A stretch of DNA of 64,000 nucleotides from CATQGW01 sp965242565 (GTDB taxonomy: Bacteria; Chloroflexota; Dehalococcoidia; Bin125), in the NCBI GenBank assembly GCA_965242565.1, contig OZ251457.1:1550001-1614000 (forward strand), written 5' to 3'. The position numbers and the translations under genes were made by a program. Below, piece by piece: positions 36,043 to 45,541 of the stretch. How positions within the stretch are numbered: the stretch's first letter is position 1; every line of letters starts with the position of its first letter. The notes beneath the pieces are model-generated. The model saw only the letters and a list, made by a program, of their open reading frames with translations. It was not told the DNA's origin and ran no database searches.

Positions 36043-38826
36043 TCACTCGCTAGAAGGCCAGTCAACCATGATGAAGAACGGCTGGAGCCTGTCTCCGCCC
36101 TCAGTCTGCGGCGGCGTAATCACCTCCACGACGAGATCCGCGCTCGCCGTCGCACCGCGTAGAATCGCCCGTTCGATCAGCTCACCGCTCCGCTCCTGAA
36201 AGGTCCACCACGATCTATAGCCTGCGCGGGCGACGACTTGGTAGGCCCAGGCATCCGGCTGCGGGCGCCACGAAATCTCGAGCCCTTCGGGATGCAGCGC
36301 GACTCGAACGCCGGTGGCCGGCCCGGTCGTCGTCGCAGTCGCGCTTTCCGTCCAAGCGAGCAACTCGGGAGAGCTCAGCTGGCCCGAACGTTCGTACCGC
36401 GCAATCTGAAACTCGTAGCGCGTTGACGGTTCGAGTCCTTCCAGACGACCTCGGCACTGGCTGTCGGGGTAGGACTGCTGCGGGAAGTCGTCGCCTGCCG
36501 TGTATCGCCAGGTCCCGCCCGGCGCGCTGCGCCAACGCACTGCGGCCGTGTCGGGCAGCGGCCGTACGAGCGTATCTTCCAAGTCAGGCTCCCAGAACCA
36601 CCAATCGCGACAGCGCCAAGCGAGCCACACGTACGTGTCATGCACACTGCCCGGATACGGCGCGCGTTGCACCGCCGCATGATGCAGTTCGTGTTCGGCG
36701 TAGCGCACCATCTGCGAATCGGACGCTGTTTGGGCGTAGTAGTCGGTGACGCGCAGGCTGACGACCTGCTCCGACGTCTCGGCTTCGCCGCCGCCGTCTC
36801 CTTCTTGGCACGGGATCCGCGCAGTTCCGACTCTGGTGTCCGCCTCGAACGGCGGCGTGTCGTCGATCGCGACGAGGAACGGTCCCGCGCCGCCCCTGAT
36901 GCTCCACTCGACTTCGACTTCGCCGCCTGCGCCCCGGACGCATCTGTCGTCCCCAAACGAGAACTGCGCGGTGAGCGACGCGCCCGGTTGATAGGGACTT
37001 GCCACTTCCCTGCGCCGGCTCTCTTCGCCGTGTTCATTGTAGGCGGCGACGCTCACCGAGTACTCCGTCCCCTCCGGATCGATCGGGTAGGCCGCCGAGA
37101 GTGCGCGCCCGACGTCGAGCACATCCTCTTCGCCGTTGTCGCGGCTCACGTACACGCGGTAGCCCGCGAGCACGTCAGAGCGGATCGACTCTCGCCAGCG
37201 AATCATGAGATTGCCCGCATGCTCGTCCAGGTGAACATACGGCGGCCGGCTGGGAATAAGCGACGGCAGCACGGCCTCAGACCATCGCATCCACACACCA
37301 TCTTGTAGATAGCGGATGCGGAATGGGATGGAGTCCGACGCGTCGATGTACAGCGTCGTTTCGCGATCCGGCGTTTGCCGAAAGAGCTTTTCGCCCTCGA
37401 TCTCCCATTCGATCTCAGCGAGATCCGCCGCGATATCCGTCGGCCACGGAATGAGGAACACCGACGAATCGGGGCCGCCCCAGGACCACCATGCATCGTA
37501 CGCATGCGCCCAGCCACGGTGGGACACGAGTGGTTCAGGGGCTTGCTGCGCACCGGTTGGGATGTCGGCGGCCGGATAACTCACATAGACAGTGCGCTCA
37601 ACGACCACCTCGGGGATCGAAGCGTGAGTGACGCGAAGTCGATATGTTCCGCCTGTTGAGGCGTCGGAGAACGTGTAGCGACGTTCTCCCGCCGGAGTCG
37701 AGCCGCAGCGGCTGTCAATCGTCGTTCCATGCTCCATCAAGCCGACAGTTTCCAGGCAGACCCGATAATCGCGTTCGGCGCCTTCAAGCGGCGCCTCCCA
37801 CGTGACCTGTAGGCCGCCGTCTACCAGTCGAGCTTCGAGATTGCGGGGCTCGCGCAAGCGGCGGGACCAGCCGGGCGGTGCGGGCTCCGTTCGGACCTCA
37901 AACCCCAACCCATATCCACCGCCCAGACCTACACCCACGGTGTACCAGGTGTTCGGCAGCAGGTCGTCGAAATGAGCCGCGTACGGCAACGCGCCGTCGC
38001 TCACGACGGTCAACCGATCATTGTCGTACGACAGCCCGGCCGTGTATGGGAGCCCGGGCACGTCGGGGCCCCAGGAGAGCGAGATGGAGTCGTGCGTCGC
38101 CGTCGCCGTCAGGTTGCGCGGCGGCGCCGCACGCGGTGCAATTGTCACCGTTTGCGGTGTAGACCAGATTAACGCTTCGGGAGTCTCGAGCTCCAGTGGG
38201 TGCCGTAGTTCCGAGAATTGGTACTCGAGTATCTGCGCCGTGTACGACGCCTCCAGTGTCCACTTGGCTTCACGATCCCTGAGAGACGACGTGAAGCTTA
38301 CGTTCTCGTAGGCCCATGTCATTGTCCCCTGCACTCGCCAGCGCACCAGGTACGATCGGCTACGCCATGGCTCGCGATGCCCGGAGCGCCACTCCGCAGT
38401 CACCCGCCGAGTGTCGCGAAGGCTGAATTCGCTCGCAAGGCGAATATCCACGGGCGGCTGACGCCCGGCAACCAACACGACCTGCGCATGCGCAGTCGCC
38501 GTCGCGCCTGCCGCTTCAGTCGTCGTGGCGGTGATGTAGCGTTCGCTGCCGATGCCCAGCAGCCACTCCAGGGCGTCGTCGACCGCCGAGCCGCACGGTA
38601 CGCGGGCTGACGACGCGCCCGGATCCACCGCCTCGCCATTGATGCTCAACGCGTAAGGCGGGACGCCGCCGCTGATGCTCCAGGAGACCTCCGTCAGCGT
38701 GCCCGATGTGCAGCGGGGCCGCGAGTGCTCGATCTCCAAAGTCAGCGGTTCGGCGGGCTGCGCCGCCGAGGCGGCCCCGACCCAGGCCAACAGCGCAACC
38801 AGCACAAGCGCAGCAAGACGCAGCAT
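36043..38826 (-). CDS. Secreted fibronectin-III-repeat protein 2
   Basis: A 927-residue exported protein and close tandem paralogue of protein 3, with the same length. The signal peptide MLRLAALVLVALLAWVGAAS is cut near AASAAQ. The N-terminal domain EHSRPRCTSGTLTEVSWSIS is nearly identical to that of protein 3. Several FN3-like domains follow, with edges such as LLPNTWYTVGV, GLEPSTRYEFQIARY and APLEGAERDYRVC. GGAGG precedes ATG 38826; an upstream in-frame ATG at 38853 is less likely, because the matching start in protein 3 lies at the same place. It is probably cotranscribed with protein 3. Confidence 0.8.
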   Translation of the reverse strand: MLRLAALVLVALLAWVGAASAAQPAEPLTLEIEHSRPRCTSGTLTEVSWSISGGVPPYALSINGEAVDPGASSARVPCGSAVDDALEWLLGIGSERYITATTTEAAGATATAHAQVVLVAGRQPPVDIRLASEFSLRDTRRVTAEWRSGHREPWRSRSYLVRWRVQGTMTWAYENVSFTSSLRDREAKWTLEASYTAQILEYQFSELRHPLELETPEALIWSTPQTVTIAPRAAPPRNLTATATHDSISLSWGPDVPGLPYTAGLSYDNDRLTVVSDGALPYAAHFDDLLPNTWYTVGVGLGGGYGLGFEVRTEPAPPGWSRRLREPRNLEARLVDGGLQVTWEAPLEGAERDYRVCLETVGLMEHGTTIDSRCGSTPAGERRYTFSDASTGGTYRLRVTHASIPEVVVERTVYVSYPAADIPTGAQQAPEPLVSHRGWAHAYDAWWSWGGPDSSVFLIPWPTDIAADLAEIEWEIEGEKLFRQTPDRETTLYIDASDSIPFRIRYLQDGVWMRWSEAVLPSLIPSRPPYVHLDEHAGNLMIRWRESIRSDVLAGYRVYVSRDNGEEDVLDVGRALSAAYPIDPEGTEYSVSVAAYNEHGEESRRREVASPYQPGASLTAQFSFGDDRCVRGAGGEVEVEWSIRGGAGPFLVAIDDTPPFEADTRVGTARIPCQEGDGGGEAETSEQVVSLRVTDYYAQTASDSQMVRYAEHELHHAAVQRAPYPGSVHDTYVWLAWRCRDWWFWEPDLEDTLVRPLPDTAAVRWRSAPGGTWRYTAGDDFPQQSYPDSQCRGRLEGLEPSTRYEFQIARYERSGQLSSPELLAWTESATATTTGPATGVRVALHPEGLEISWRPQPDAWAYQVVARAGYRSWWTFQERSGELIERAILRGATASADLVVEVITPPQTEGGDRLQPFFIMVDWPSSE

Positions 38827-38883
38827 CCGGACCCTCCGTGATGTTGTGCGCATGGTAGCGACTCTTTTGCTGAGACTGCGCTG

Positions 38884-41667
38884 TCACTCACCGAACGGGC
38901 CCGCATCCTCAAAGTGGCGGGGGAGCGCCTGTTCGCCGTTGGCAAGCGGTGGGCTGAAGATCTCGAGCTCGTAATCAGCGTCCTCGTCCAGTCCCGCGAA
39001 GACCACACGCTCCCGCGTATCCCCCTGCGGCTCATGCCATGCCCACCACGAGACCCCGGCGGCGCTCAGGACGACCTGGTACGCCCACGCATCGGGCTGC
39101 GGTTCCCAGGACACGACGATGTCCTCCTCGTCAGCATCGAGGCGGACATCGCTCGGCGGTCCCAGAGTCGTCACGAACTCGCTCGGCGTCCACCTGAAGG
39201 ACTCGGGCGCCTCTAGCTGTGCCGAGTGGTCGTAAGGCGCGAGCTGGAATTCGTAGCGAGTGGACGGATCGAGGCCCGACCAGCGCGCGCGGCGCGCCTG
39301 GTCGTGCCCTTGCACGACCAGGAACTCATCGCCCGCCAGGTAGCGCCATTCGGCTTCGCCGTCGACGCGCCAGCGGAGCATGTAGCGGCTATGCCACGAT
39401 TCTCCGTACGGTTCGACCTCCCAACTGAGCCAGACGTACGTGTCATGCACACTGCGCTGCCGCCACTCGATCGACAGATCAGGGGCGGGCGCATAACCGA
39501 TCGCTGCGACGGCAGAGGCAGCGCGGCCGTGGTAGTCCGTCACCTGCGCTGTCACTATGTGTTTCTCGGCCGCGCCCGAAGCGTGATCGGCTCGGCATTC
39601 GACGTAGGCGGCGCCGCGTCGCTCGGTCGTCTCGAACGCTGCGTCGTCACCGATCGTGATCAGGAACGGCGCGACGCCGCCGGTGATTTCCCACCAGACA
39701 CGCCCGTTGACTCCCGGCTGCGCCAGGCAGAGGCCGCCTTGATTCGCGCTATGCCCGAACATGATGCGCAACGGCTCGTCGGTGCGGTACGTGCGCGAGA
39801 AAGACCGACGCCCTTCGCCGCCTTCATCGCTGTAAGCGGCGACGGATACTGTATACTCCGTGCGGTCGCGGTTGGTCGGATACAAAATCGACGTCGCCGC
39901 TCCGGCATCGACGACCACTTCATCCGAGTCCGAACAGCAGATGTACACGCGGTAGCCGTCGACCGCGTGCGGATGCCATGGTCTGCGCCAGCTCACGATC
40001 AAGCTGCCGCCTTGCTCATCAATCTGCACAGAGCATGGTTGGGCCGGCATCAACGGTATCCGGACGGCGTCCGACCAATGCGTCCAGACTTCATTTGCCA
40101 GATAACGAATGCGAAACGTGACTGGTTCCGACGTGTCGATCCACAGAAGTCGATGCCGATTCGCGGACGGTATCGCTGTTCGCCTCGTCCTGCCGTGCGC
40201 GGACCACTCGAGCTCGGCGATCTCGGCATAAATTGTGTCATCCCACGTCAGGGAAAACTGCGCCAGGCCCTGGTAAACGAATGGCTGCGAGTGTGCCCGG
40301 ATGGAGCATCCCGGCCAGTCGATGTGCCGCACATCCGGTCGCGGCGCGGGCGGTGCGGTGACAGTCCCGCTGTCGGCAAGATGCTGGACGTAGATGGAGC
40401 GTTCAGCGACCGCAGCAGGAACCGACATGTGGCTGAGGAAAATTCGCCACGAGCCCGACGCTGGCGACGGTAGCGGCAAGATGTACTGCCGCACGCCGAC
40501 TGCTACAGTGGGGCAGGTATAAGATAGGATCGGCATGTCCTCGCGCGCCGCGCAGACCCGGTAGCCCAACTCAGGACCCGCCAGCGGCGGCGACCACGTG
40601 ACCAGCAATCCTTCTTCGACGGACTGCGCGTCCACATTTCGCGGCAGCCGCAGATCCTCGGACCAGCCCGGCGGGGCCGGCTCGGTGCGCAGATCGATCG
40701 ACCAGGGCCGACGGTCGTAGCCCTCGGCGAATTTGATTTCAACGCGGTACCACGTATCGGGTGCCAGGCCGTCAAACCGCGCGACATACGGGTAGGTTGG
40801 GGCGACATCGACTGTCCAAGACGAATGCGACCGTTCGCCGAGCGACAGCTCAGCGACGTAGTGCGACCCGGGTGCGTCGGGACCCCAGACGAGCGCAAGC
40901 GAGTCGTGCGTCGCTTTGGCGACCAGATCGCGCGGCTCGGCTGCGACCGTCGCCGCCTCACCCGGCGACCAGGCGAGCGCATCCGGTGATTCGCGCTCGA
41001 TGGCGCGGCGCAGGTAGGCCAGCTGAATCTCGATGGTGCGTCCAATCAACGACGCAGCCGGACGCCACTCAAGCTCCTGCTCTGCATCCGCCCGCTCGAC
41101 GAGAAACAACGACTCATACGTCCAGCCGTCGGCGCCCAGCTCGCGCCAGCGCAGCAGCACATAGCGAGCAGCGGCGCGCCGCTCGGCGTCCGAATGCGAT
41201 CGGGTAACGACCTCCGGCTCGTCGTCGCCTGATTGGGTCCGGAACAACGGGCGAATGTTTCGCAGCAGATAGCTGCGCGACTCGACTTGCGTAGGCGGCG
41301 CCAGCGCGCTGACGAGCATGAGTCGAGCCCGAGCCCGGCTGCTGCGGCCCGCCGCGTCGGTCGCCGTAGCGGTGATGTAGCGCTCGTCGCCGATGCCCAG
41401 CAGCCACTCCAGCGCGTCGTCGACCGCCGAGCCGCACGGTATGCGGGCCGATGGCGCGTCCGGATCCACTGCCTCGCCGTTGATGCTCAGCGCGTAGGGC
41501 GGAACGCCGCCGCGAATGCTCCAGGAGACCTCCGCCAGCGTGCCCGATGTGCAGCGGGGCCGCGAGTGCTCGATCTCCAAAGTCAGCGGTTCGGCGGGCT
41601 GCGCCGCCGAGGCGGCCCCAACCCAGATCAACAGCGCAACCAGCGCGAGCGCGGCAAGACGCAACAT
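38884..41667 (-). CDS. Secreted fibronectin-III-repeat protein 3
   Basis: A 927-residue exported protein. The signal peptide is MLRLAALALVALLIWVGAAS. Its first 100 residues match protein 2 almost exactly, then the two diverge moderately along their length, keeping the FN3 edges (GLAPDTWYRVEI, GLDPSTRYEFQLAPY). Cysteine pairs occur in the N-terminal and central domains. A good -10 TATGAT lies 53 bases upstream. The upstream frame runs on through tRNA-Pro but is not translated. It is first in the tandem pair. Confidence 0.8.
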   Translation of the reverse strand: MLRLAALALVALLIWVGAASAAQPAEPLTLEIEHSRPRCTSGTLAEVSWSIRGGVPPYALSINGEAVDPDAPSARIPCGSAVDDALEWLLGIGDERYITATATDAAGRSSRARARLMLVSALAPPTQVESRSYLLRNIRPLFRTQSGDDEPEVVTRSHSDAERRAAARYVLLRWRELGADGWTYESLFLVERADAEQELEWRPAASLIGRTIEIQLAYLRRAIERESPDALAWSPGEAATVAAEPRDLVAKATHDSLALVWGPDAPGSHYVAELSLGERSHSSWTVDVAPTYPYVARFDGLAPDTWYRVEIKFAEGYDRRPWSIDLRTEPAPPGWSEDLRLPRNVDAQSVEEGLLVTWSPPLAGPELGYRVCAAREDMPILSYTCPTVAVGVRQYILPLPSPASGSWRIFLSHMSVPAAVAERSIYVQHLADSGTVTAPPAPRPDVRHIDWPGCSIRAHSQPFVYQGLAQFSLTWDDTIYAEIAELEWSAHGRTRRTAIPSANRHRLLWIDTSEPVTFRIRYLANEVWTHWSDAVRIPLMPAQPCSVQIDEQGGSLIVSWRRPWHPHAVDGYRVYICCSDSDEVVVDAGAATSILYPTNRDRTEYTVSVAAYSDEGGEGRRSFSRTYRTDEPLRIMFGHSANQGGLCLAQPGVNGRVWWEITGGVAPFLITIGDDAAFETTERRGAAYVECRADHASGAAEKHIVTAQVTDYHGRAASAVAAIGYAPAPDLSIEWRQRSVHDTYVWLSWEVEPYGESWHSRYMLRWRVDGEAEWRYLAGDEFLVVQGHDQARRARWSGLDPSTRYEFQLAPYDHSAQLEAPESFRWTPSEFVTTLGPPSDVRLDADEEDIVVSWEPQPDAWAYQVVLSAAGVSWWAWHEPQGDTRERVVFAGLDEDADYELEIFSPPLANGEQALPRHFEDAGPFGE

Positions 41668-41719
41668 CCGGAGTCTCCGCCCCCCTGACGGCGATGCTAG
41701 CCAGACGCCAGTCGGCGGT

Positions 41720-41725
41720 ATCATA
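41720..41725 (-). promoter_or_regulatory. -10 box for the FN3 protein 3/2 genes
   Basis: TATGAT reads on the minus strand, with transcription expected near 41713 and about 45 bases of untranslated leader. No clear -35 box is present at 16-18 bases. Otherwise 41668-41869 holds no gene. Confidence 0.4.
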
Positions 41726-41868
41726 TTCCACTTGGGCAATGGCCGCTGCTGCGTGGCGACGGGAGACGGTGAGGGGGCGATCGATGTGGCAGGCGGGAGT
41801 TGTGGGACACAGGCTCGCGGAGTGGTGGACTGGAGTTGAGAAGCGCGCTGAACGAGCCCGGGTGGTGG

Positions 41869-41946
<78 letters not shown>

Positions 41947-42055
41947 ACGCTTGGGACTCTGCGATTGTATCGCCGTCGCGCGTTCCCGACCAATCCGCCC
42001 TGTTCCGCTTTGTCGCCCGCCCGACGGATTGGCCAATCAGCGGCCTACCGGCGGG

Positions 42056-43192
42056 CTACCAGTTGGTGAAGGCTCCGTCGCGGCGGCAGAGGATGGGGGC
42101 GAAGCCGGCCGGCGGTTCGGGATAGCGGCGGGCGGCGTCTGCGTCGAACTCAATGCCCCAGCCGGGCGCGTCGGTGGGCAGCGCGTGACCGTGAGCGAAC
42201 GGTGTTTGCAGCGGGAACACATCGGTCAGCGCGGAGCCGGGCGGGGCGGCCATTTCGAGCACGCCGGCGTTGGTGGAAGCGAGCGACAGGTGCGCGCCGG
42301 CAGCCGAGGAGACGGGTCCGAGCGGGTTGTGCGGTGCGAGCTGGATCCAGTGCGTCTCGGCCCAGCGCGCGATCTTCAGCGCCTCCGTTAGCCCGCCGAC
42401 CAGGCAGAGGTCGATCCGCGCATAGTTGATCAGCTCTTCTTCGATCGCGGCCTGGAAGCCCCACTTGCCGTGCCACTGCTCGCCGGCGGCGAGCGGGACG
42501 GCGGTGCGCTCGCGCAGGCGGCGGTAGGCCTGCGGGCGCTCGGCGCGGAGCGCGTCTTCGATGAAGAACGGCGCGACATCTTCGGCGGCGCGGCAGAAGC
42601 GCAGCGCGTCGGGCGGGTCGAGCCGGGTGTGGACATCGACGCAGAGTTCGAGCGCGTCGCCGAACTCGGCGCGCACGGCTTCAAGGGCGCGGATGCCGGC
42701 GCGCACGGCTTCAGCCGGCTCGAAATGCTCGCCGCCCAAGGGCAGCCCCCAGCGGGCGAAGCGCCAACCATCGGCGACGGTGCGGCGCACATCGTCGACC
42801 AGCGCGGCGGGGTCGTCTTCGCCCACGTTGTGCGGGTAGCAGGCGATCCGCTCGCGGGTGAGGCCGCCGAGCAGGTTGTAGACGGGCTGGCCGAGCGCTT
42901 TGCCCTTGATGTCCCAGAGCGCGAGGTCAATGGCGGAGATCGCGGCGGAGGCGACGAGGTCGGCGGGGAAGAAGCCGGCGCGGGCCATCAGCTGCCAGAG
43001 GCGCTCGCTGCGGAGGGCGTCCTGGCCGACGAGCAATTCGGCAAACTGCTCAACCGAGGCGGCCACGGCGCGCTCCTGCCAGGTGAGGCCGGACTCGCCG
43101 ACGCCGACGAGTCCGTCGTCGGTGGCGACGACGACGAACAGGTGGGGGCGATCGACCATGATCGGGAAGGTCTCGATGGTCGTGATCTTCAT
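42056..43192 (-). CDS. Mandelate racemase/muconate lactonizing (enolase superfamily) enzyme, galactonate-dehydratase-like
   Basis: A 378-residue enolase-superfamily enzyme. Metal ligands are visible as Asp in ELCVDVHTRL, Glu in PFFIEDAL and Glu in PLAAGEQWHGKWGF; the general base His lies in LAPHNPLGPV. The pattern VDVHTR...IED...AAGEQ is that of the D-galactonate dehydratase and related acid-sugar dehydratases (MandD family). The N-terminal capping domain starts MKITTIETFPIMVDRPH. It acts in the cytosol on a sugar acid. It stands alone between tRNA-Pro and a repeat. Confidence 0.85.
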   Translation of the reverse strand: MKITTIETFPIMVDRPHLFVVVATDDGLVGVGESGLTWQERAVAASVEQFAELLVGQDALRSERLWQLMARAGFFPADLVASAAISAIDLALWDIKGKALGQPVYNLLGGLTRERIACYPHNVGEDDPAALVDDVRRTVADGWRFARWGLPLGGEHFEPAEAVRAGIRALEAVRAEFGDALELCVDVHTRLDPPDALRFCRAAEDVAPFFIEDALRAERPQAYRRLRERTAVPLAAGEQWHGKWGFQAAIEEELINYARIDLCLVGGLTEALKIARWAETHWIQLAPHNPLGPVSSAAGAHLSLASTNAGVLEMAAPPGSALTDVFPLQTPFAHGHALPTDAPGWGIEFDADAARRYPEPPAGFAPILCRRDGAFTNW

Positions 43193-43261
43193 GGGCGGCT
43201 CTCCGGGGAGTCGGAGTGTCGCAGCTGCGCTGCCGTTTCGTCACTCCCGCTCCCCCTCCCT

Positions 43262-43287
43262 GTCATTTCCGCGCACGCGGGAATGAC
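43262..43287. repeat. Dispersed inverted repeat, GTCATTTCCGCG copy
   Basis: GTCATTTCCGCG and CGCGGGAATGAC face each other with a two-base loop and one T-G mismatch. It belongs to the same CATTCCCGC/GCGGGAATG family as the patches at 1.4, 53 and 56.2 kb. It sits between two minus-strand genes. Confidence 0.7.
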
Positions 43288-43353
43288 GGATCCTGGGGCG
43301 GGAATAACGGAGAAGGACCGCAGGCTGTGGCGTGCGACAGCCGGGAGCGCAGA

Positions 43354-43572
43354 CTAGCGGCGGTCGTCCTGGCCGTCGTAGATGGGTTCGTTGACGTAGA
43401 CATCGCCGTTGCGGATTTTGATGTTCCACAGGCAGCGGTGGTCGGTGCAGACCCAGGCCTTGTAGTGGACAGCGGCGCCTTGCCCGCCGAAGTCGGAGAG
43501 CGGGACGAGCACGCCGCTATCGCAGGCGGTACAGCGCGGCCAGCCCATCGTCGGCGTCGGTTCGTCAGCCAT
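43354..43572 (-). CDS. Small zinc-ribbon protein
   Basis: A 72-residue protein. RCTACDSGVLVPLSDFGG and WVCTDHRCLW provide two CxxC-like knuckles (C-x2-C and C-x4-C), as in a zinc ribbon. ATG 43572 follows GAGGTGGGGA. The tail has NGDVYVNEPIYDGQDDRR. The function is unknown; zinc-ribbon proteins of this size often bind nucleic acid or assist another enzyme. Confidence 0.65.
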   Translation of the reverse strand: MADEPTPTMGWPRCTACDSGVLVPLSDFGGQGAAVHYKAWVCTDHRCLWNIKIRNGDVYVNEPIYDGQDDRR

Positions 43573-43698
43573 TCCCCACCTCTGCTTCCAGGGGCGCGCG
43601 CTCGTCGGCATCCACAGCGTCGTTCCGTCGCCCGCCCCGCCTCACCAGCATAGCGATCGGCGGCGCAGATGGCATAGCGCGACGGAGAAGGCGCTGCA

Positions 43699-45390
43699 TC
43701 AGCGTTCCGAGACGGCGTCCTCGCTCTGCCACTCGACGCGGCGGTGGAGGAAGTATTCGTAGGCGTCGGCGAGGGCCAGCCAGGAGGCTTCGATCACGTC
43801 GGTGGAGGAGCCGACGGTGTTCCAGGTGCGCACGCCGTCGGTCGATTCGATCAGCGCGCGGACCTGGGCTTCGGTGCCGGCGTCGGTGTCGAGGATGCGC
43901 ACCTTGTAGTCGAGCAGGGAAACTGCGCCGAGTTCAGGGTAGGCCTCCATCAGGCCCTTGCGGGCGGCCTGGTCGAGCGCGTTGACGGGGCCGTTGCCGT
44001 CGGCGGTGGTGTGGTAGTGGGCGTCGCCGACGCGGATTTTGGTGACCGCTTCGGCGAGCATCATGCTCTGCTCGCCCGCGCCGTTGGGGGGCGTCTCGGC
44101 GGTCGGGCGGCGGCGCTCGACGACGAGGAAGTCCTCAAGCTCGAAGGGCGGCGCGTAGTCGGGCCGGGAGTGCAGCGCGAGCAGCTCGAAGGAGGCTTCG
44201 GCGCCCTCGTATTGGAAGCCGCGGCTCTCCATGTGCTTGACGCGCTCGAGCAGGGCGGACGATTCCTCGGTGCTGAGCGGCAGGTCGTGGCCCTGTTCGG
44301 CCAGCTTGTAGGCGATGTTGCGCTTGCCGGAAAGCTCGGAGACGAGCACCCGGCGGTCGTTGCCGACGACGGCCGGCTCAATGTGCTGGTAGGTGGTCGG
44401 ATCCTTGACGATTGCGGCGACATGGTAGCCGGCCTTGTGGGCAAAGGCGCTGGCCCCGACATAGGGGGACTGTCCGGAGAGGGGGCGGTTAGCGAGTTCG
44501 GCGACGAAGCGGGAGGCGGCCGTGACCTCGCGCAGCTGCTCGTCGCTGATCACCGCAATGCCCATCTTCAGCTGGAGGTTGGGGATGATGCTGGAGAGGT
44601 TGGCGTTGCCGCAGCGCTCACCGTAGCCGTTGAGGCAACCCTGCACCTGCTCGACGCCGGCAGCGACGGCGGCGAGCGAGTTGGCGACCGCGAGGTCGCA
44701 GTCGTTGTGGACATGGATGCCGAGGCGGGCATCGGGCAGTTCGGTGTGGACATGCTCAATGGCGCTCGTGATCTCGGGCGTCAGCGCGCCGCCGTTGGTG
44801 TCGCAGAGGATCAGGTAGCGCGCGCCGGCGCGGTGGGCGGTGCGGAGCACCTGGAGCGCGTAGTCGGCGTCTTCGGCGTAGCCGTCGAAGAAGTGCTCGG
44901 CGTCGAAATGCACCTCGCGCCCCAACGCTGCCATGTAGGCGACGGACTCGCGCACCATCGCCAGGTTTTCCTCGCGCGAGGTGTTGAGCACCGACTCGAC
45001 CTGGGAGGCGATGGCCTTGCCGACGAAGGTGACGACGGGCGTCTCGGCGTCGCGCAGGGCGACGACGTTGAAATCGGTCTCGGTCTGCGCGTTGGGCTTG
45101 CGGGTGCCGCCGAAGGCGACGAGTTTGGCGCGGGCGAGGGGCTGCTCGCGCATCCGCTCGAAGAAGGCGCGGTCTTTCTCGTTGCTGCCGGGGAAGCCGC
45201 CCTCAACGTAGTGGATGCCGAGTTGGTCGAGGCGGCGCGCGACGGCGATTTTGTCGGCCAGCGAGAAGGCGATGCCTTCCATCTGCGAGCCGTCGCGCAG
45301 GAGGGTGTCGTAGAGCGCGACGCGCGGGCTTAGATGGTCGGAGGCACGGTCGGGGGCGGGGGCGGCAGCAGGGGCGTCGGAAGCGGTCAT
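43699..45390 (-). CDS. cimA: (R)-citramalate synthase
   Basis: A 563-residue enzyme that condenses pyruvate with acetyl-CoA, the first step of the threonine-independent isoleucine route. YDTLLRDGSQMEG holds the metal-binding Arg-Asp, GGFPGSNEKDRAFFERM is diagnostic for the CimA branch of the family, and GIHVHNDCDLAVANS carries the metal-binding HxH. The C-terminal domain (VLDYKVRILDTDAGTEAQVR-like) is the regulatory LeuA dimer domain. No other branched-chain genes are in the window. A 26-codon open frame lies just upstream and could be a leader. Confidence 0.9.
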   Translation of the reverse strand: MTASDAPAAAPAPDRASDHLSPRVALYDTLLRDGSQMEGIAFSLADKIAVARRLDQLGIHYVEGGFPGSNEKDRAFFERMREQPLARAKLVAFGGTRKPNAQTETDFNVVALRDAETPVVTFVGKAIASQVESVLNTSREENLAMVRESVAYMAALGREVHFDAEHFFDGYAEDADYALQVLRTAHRAGARYLILCDTNGGALTPEITSAIEHVHTELPDARLGIHVHNDCDLAVANSLAAVAAGVEQVQGCLNGYGERCGNANLSSIIPNLQLKMGIAVISDEQLREVTAASRFVAELANRPLSGQSPYVGASAFAHKAGYHVAAIVKDPTTYQHIEPAVVGNDRRVLVSELSGKRNIAYKLAEQGHDLPLSTEESSALLERVKHMESRGFQYEGAEASFELLALHSRPDYAPPFELEDFLVVERRRPTAETPPNGAGEQSMMLAEAVTKIRVGDAHYHTTADGNGPVNALDQAARKGLMEAYPELGAVSLLDYKVRILDTDAGTEAQVRALIESTDGVRTWNTVGSSTDVIEASWLALADAYEYFLHRRVEWQSEDAVSER

Positions 45391-45435
45391 GGGGATCGTC
45401 CAAGCGGTTGTGGGATCGTGCGGGGGAGTCGGCGT

Positions 45436-45516
45436 TCAGGCGCCAATGCCAACCGCCGCGAAGATCGCGGCGGCGGGTCCCCCCGGGCAAACAACCGATG
45501 AACGTCGCTCAGTCAT
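45436..45516 (-). CDS. Possible leader peptide before cimA
   Basis: A 26-codon minus-strand frame MTERRSSVVCPGGPAAAIFA then AVGIGA ends 45 bases before the cimA ATG. It contains valine and isoleucine codons near its end, and the hairpin GCCGCCGCG-atctt-CGCGGCGGT lies inside it, as in some attenuators. There is no ribosome site and no T-run, so it may be chance. Confidence 0.25.
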   Translation of the reverse strand: MTERRSSVVCPGGPAAAIFAAVGIGA

Positions 45517-45541
45517 GGCGGCAGCGTACACGCCCGCGCGC

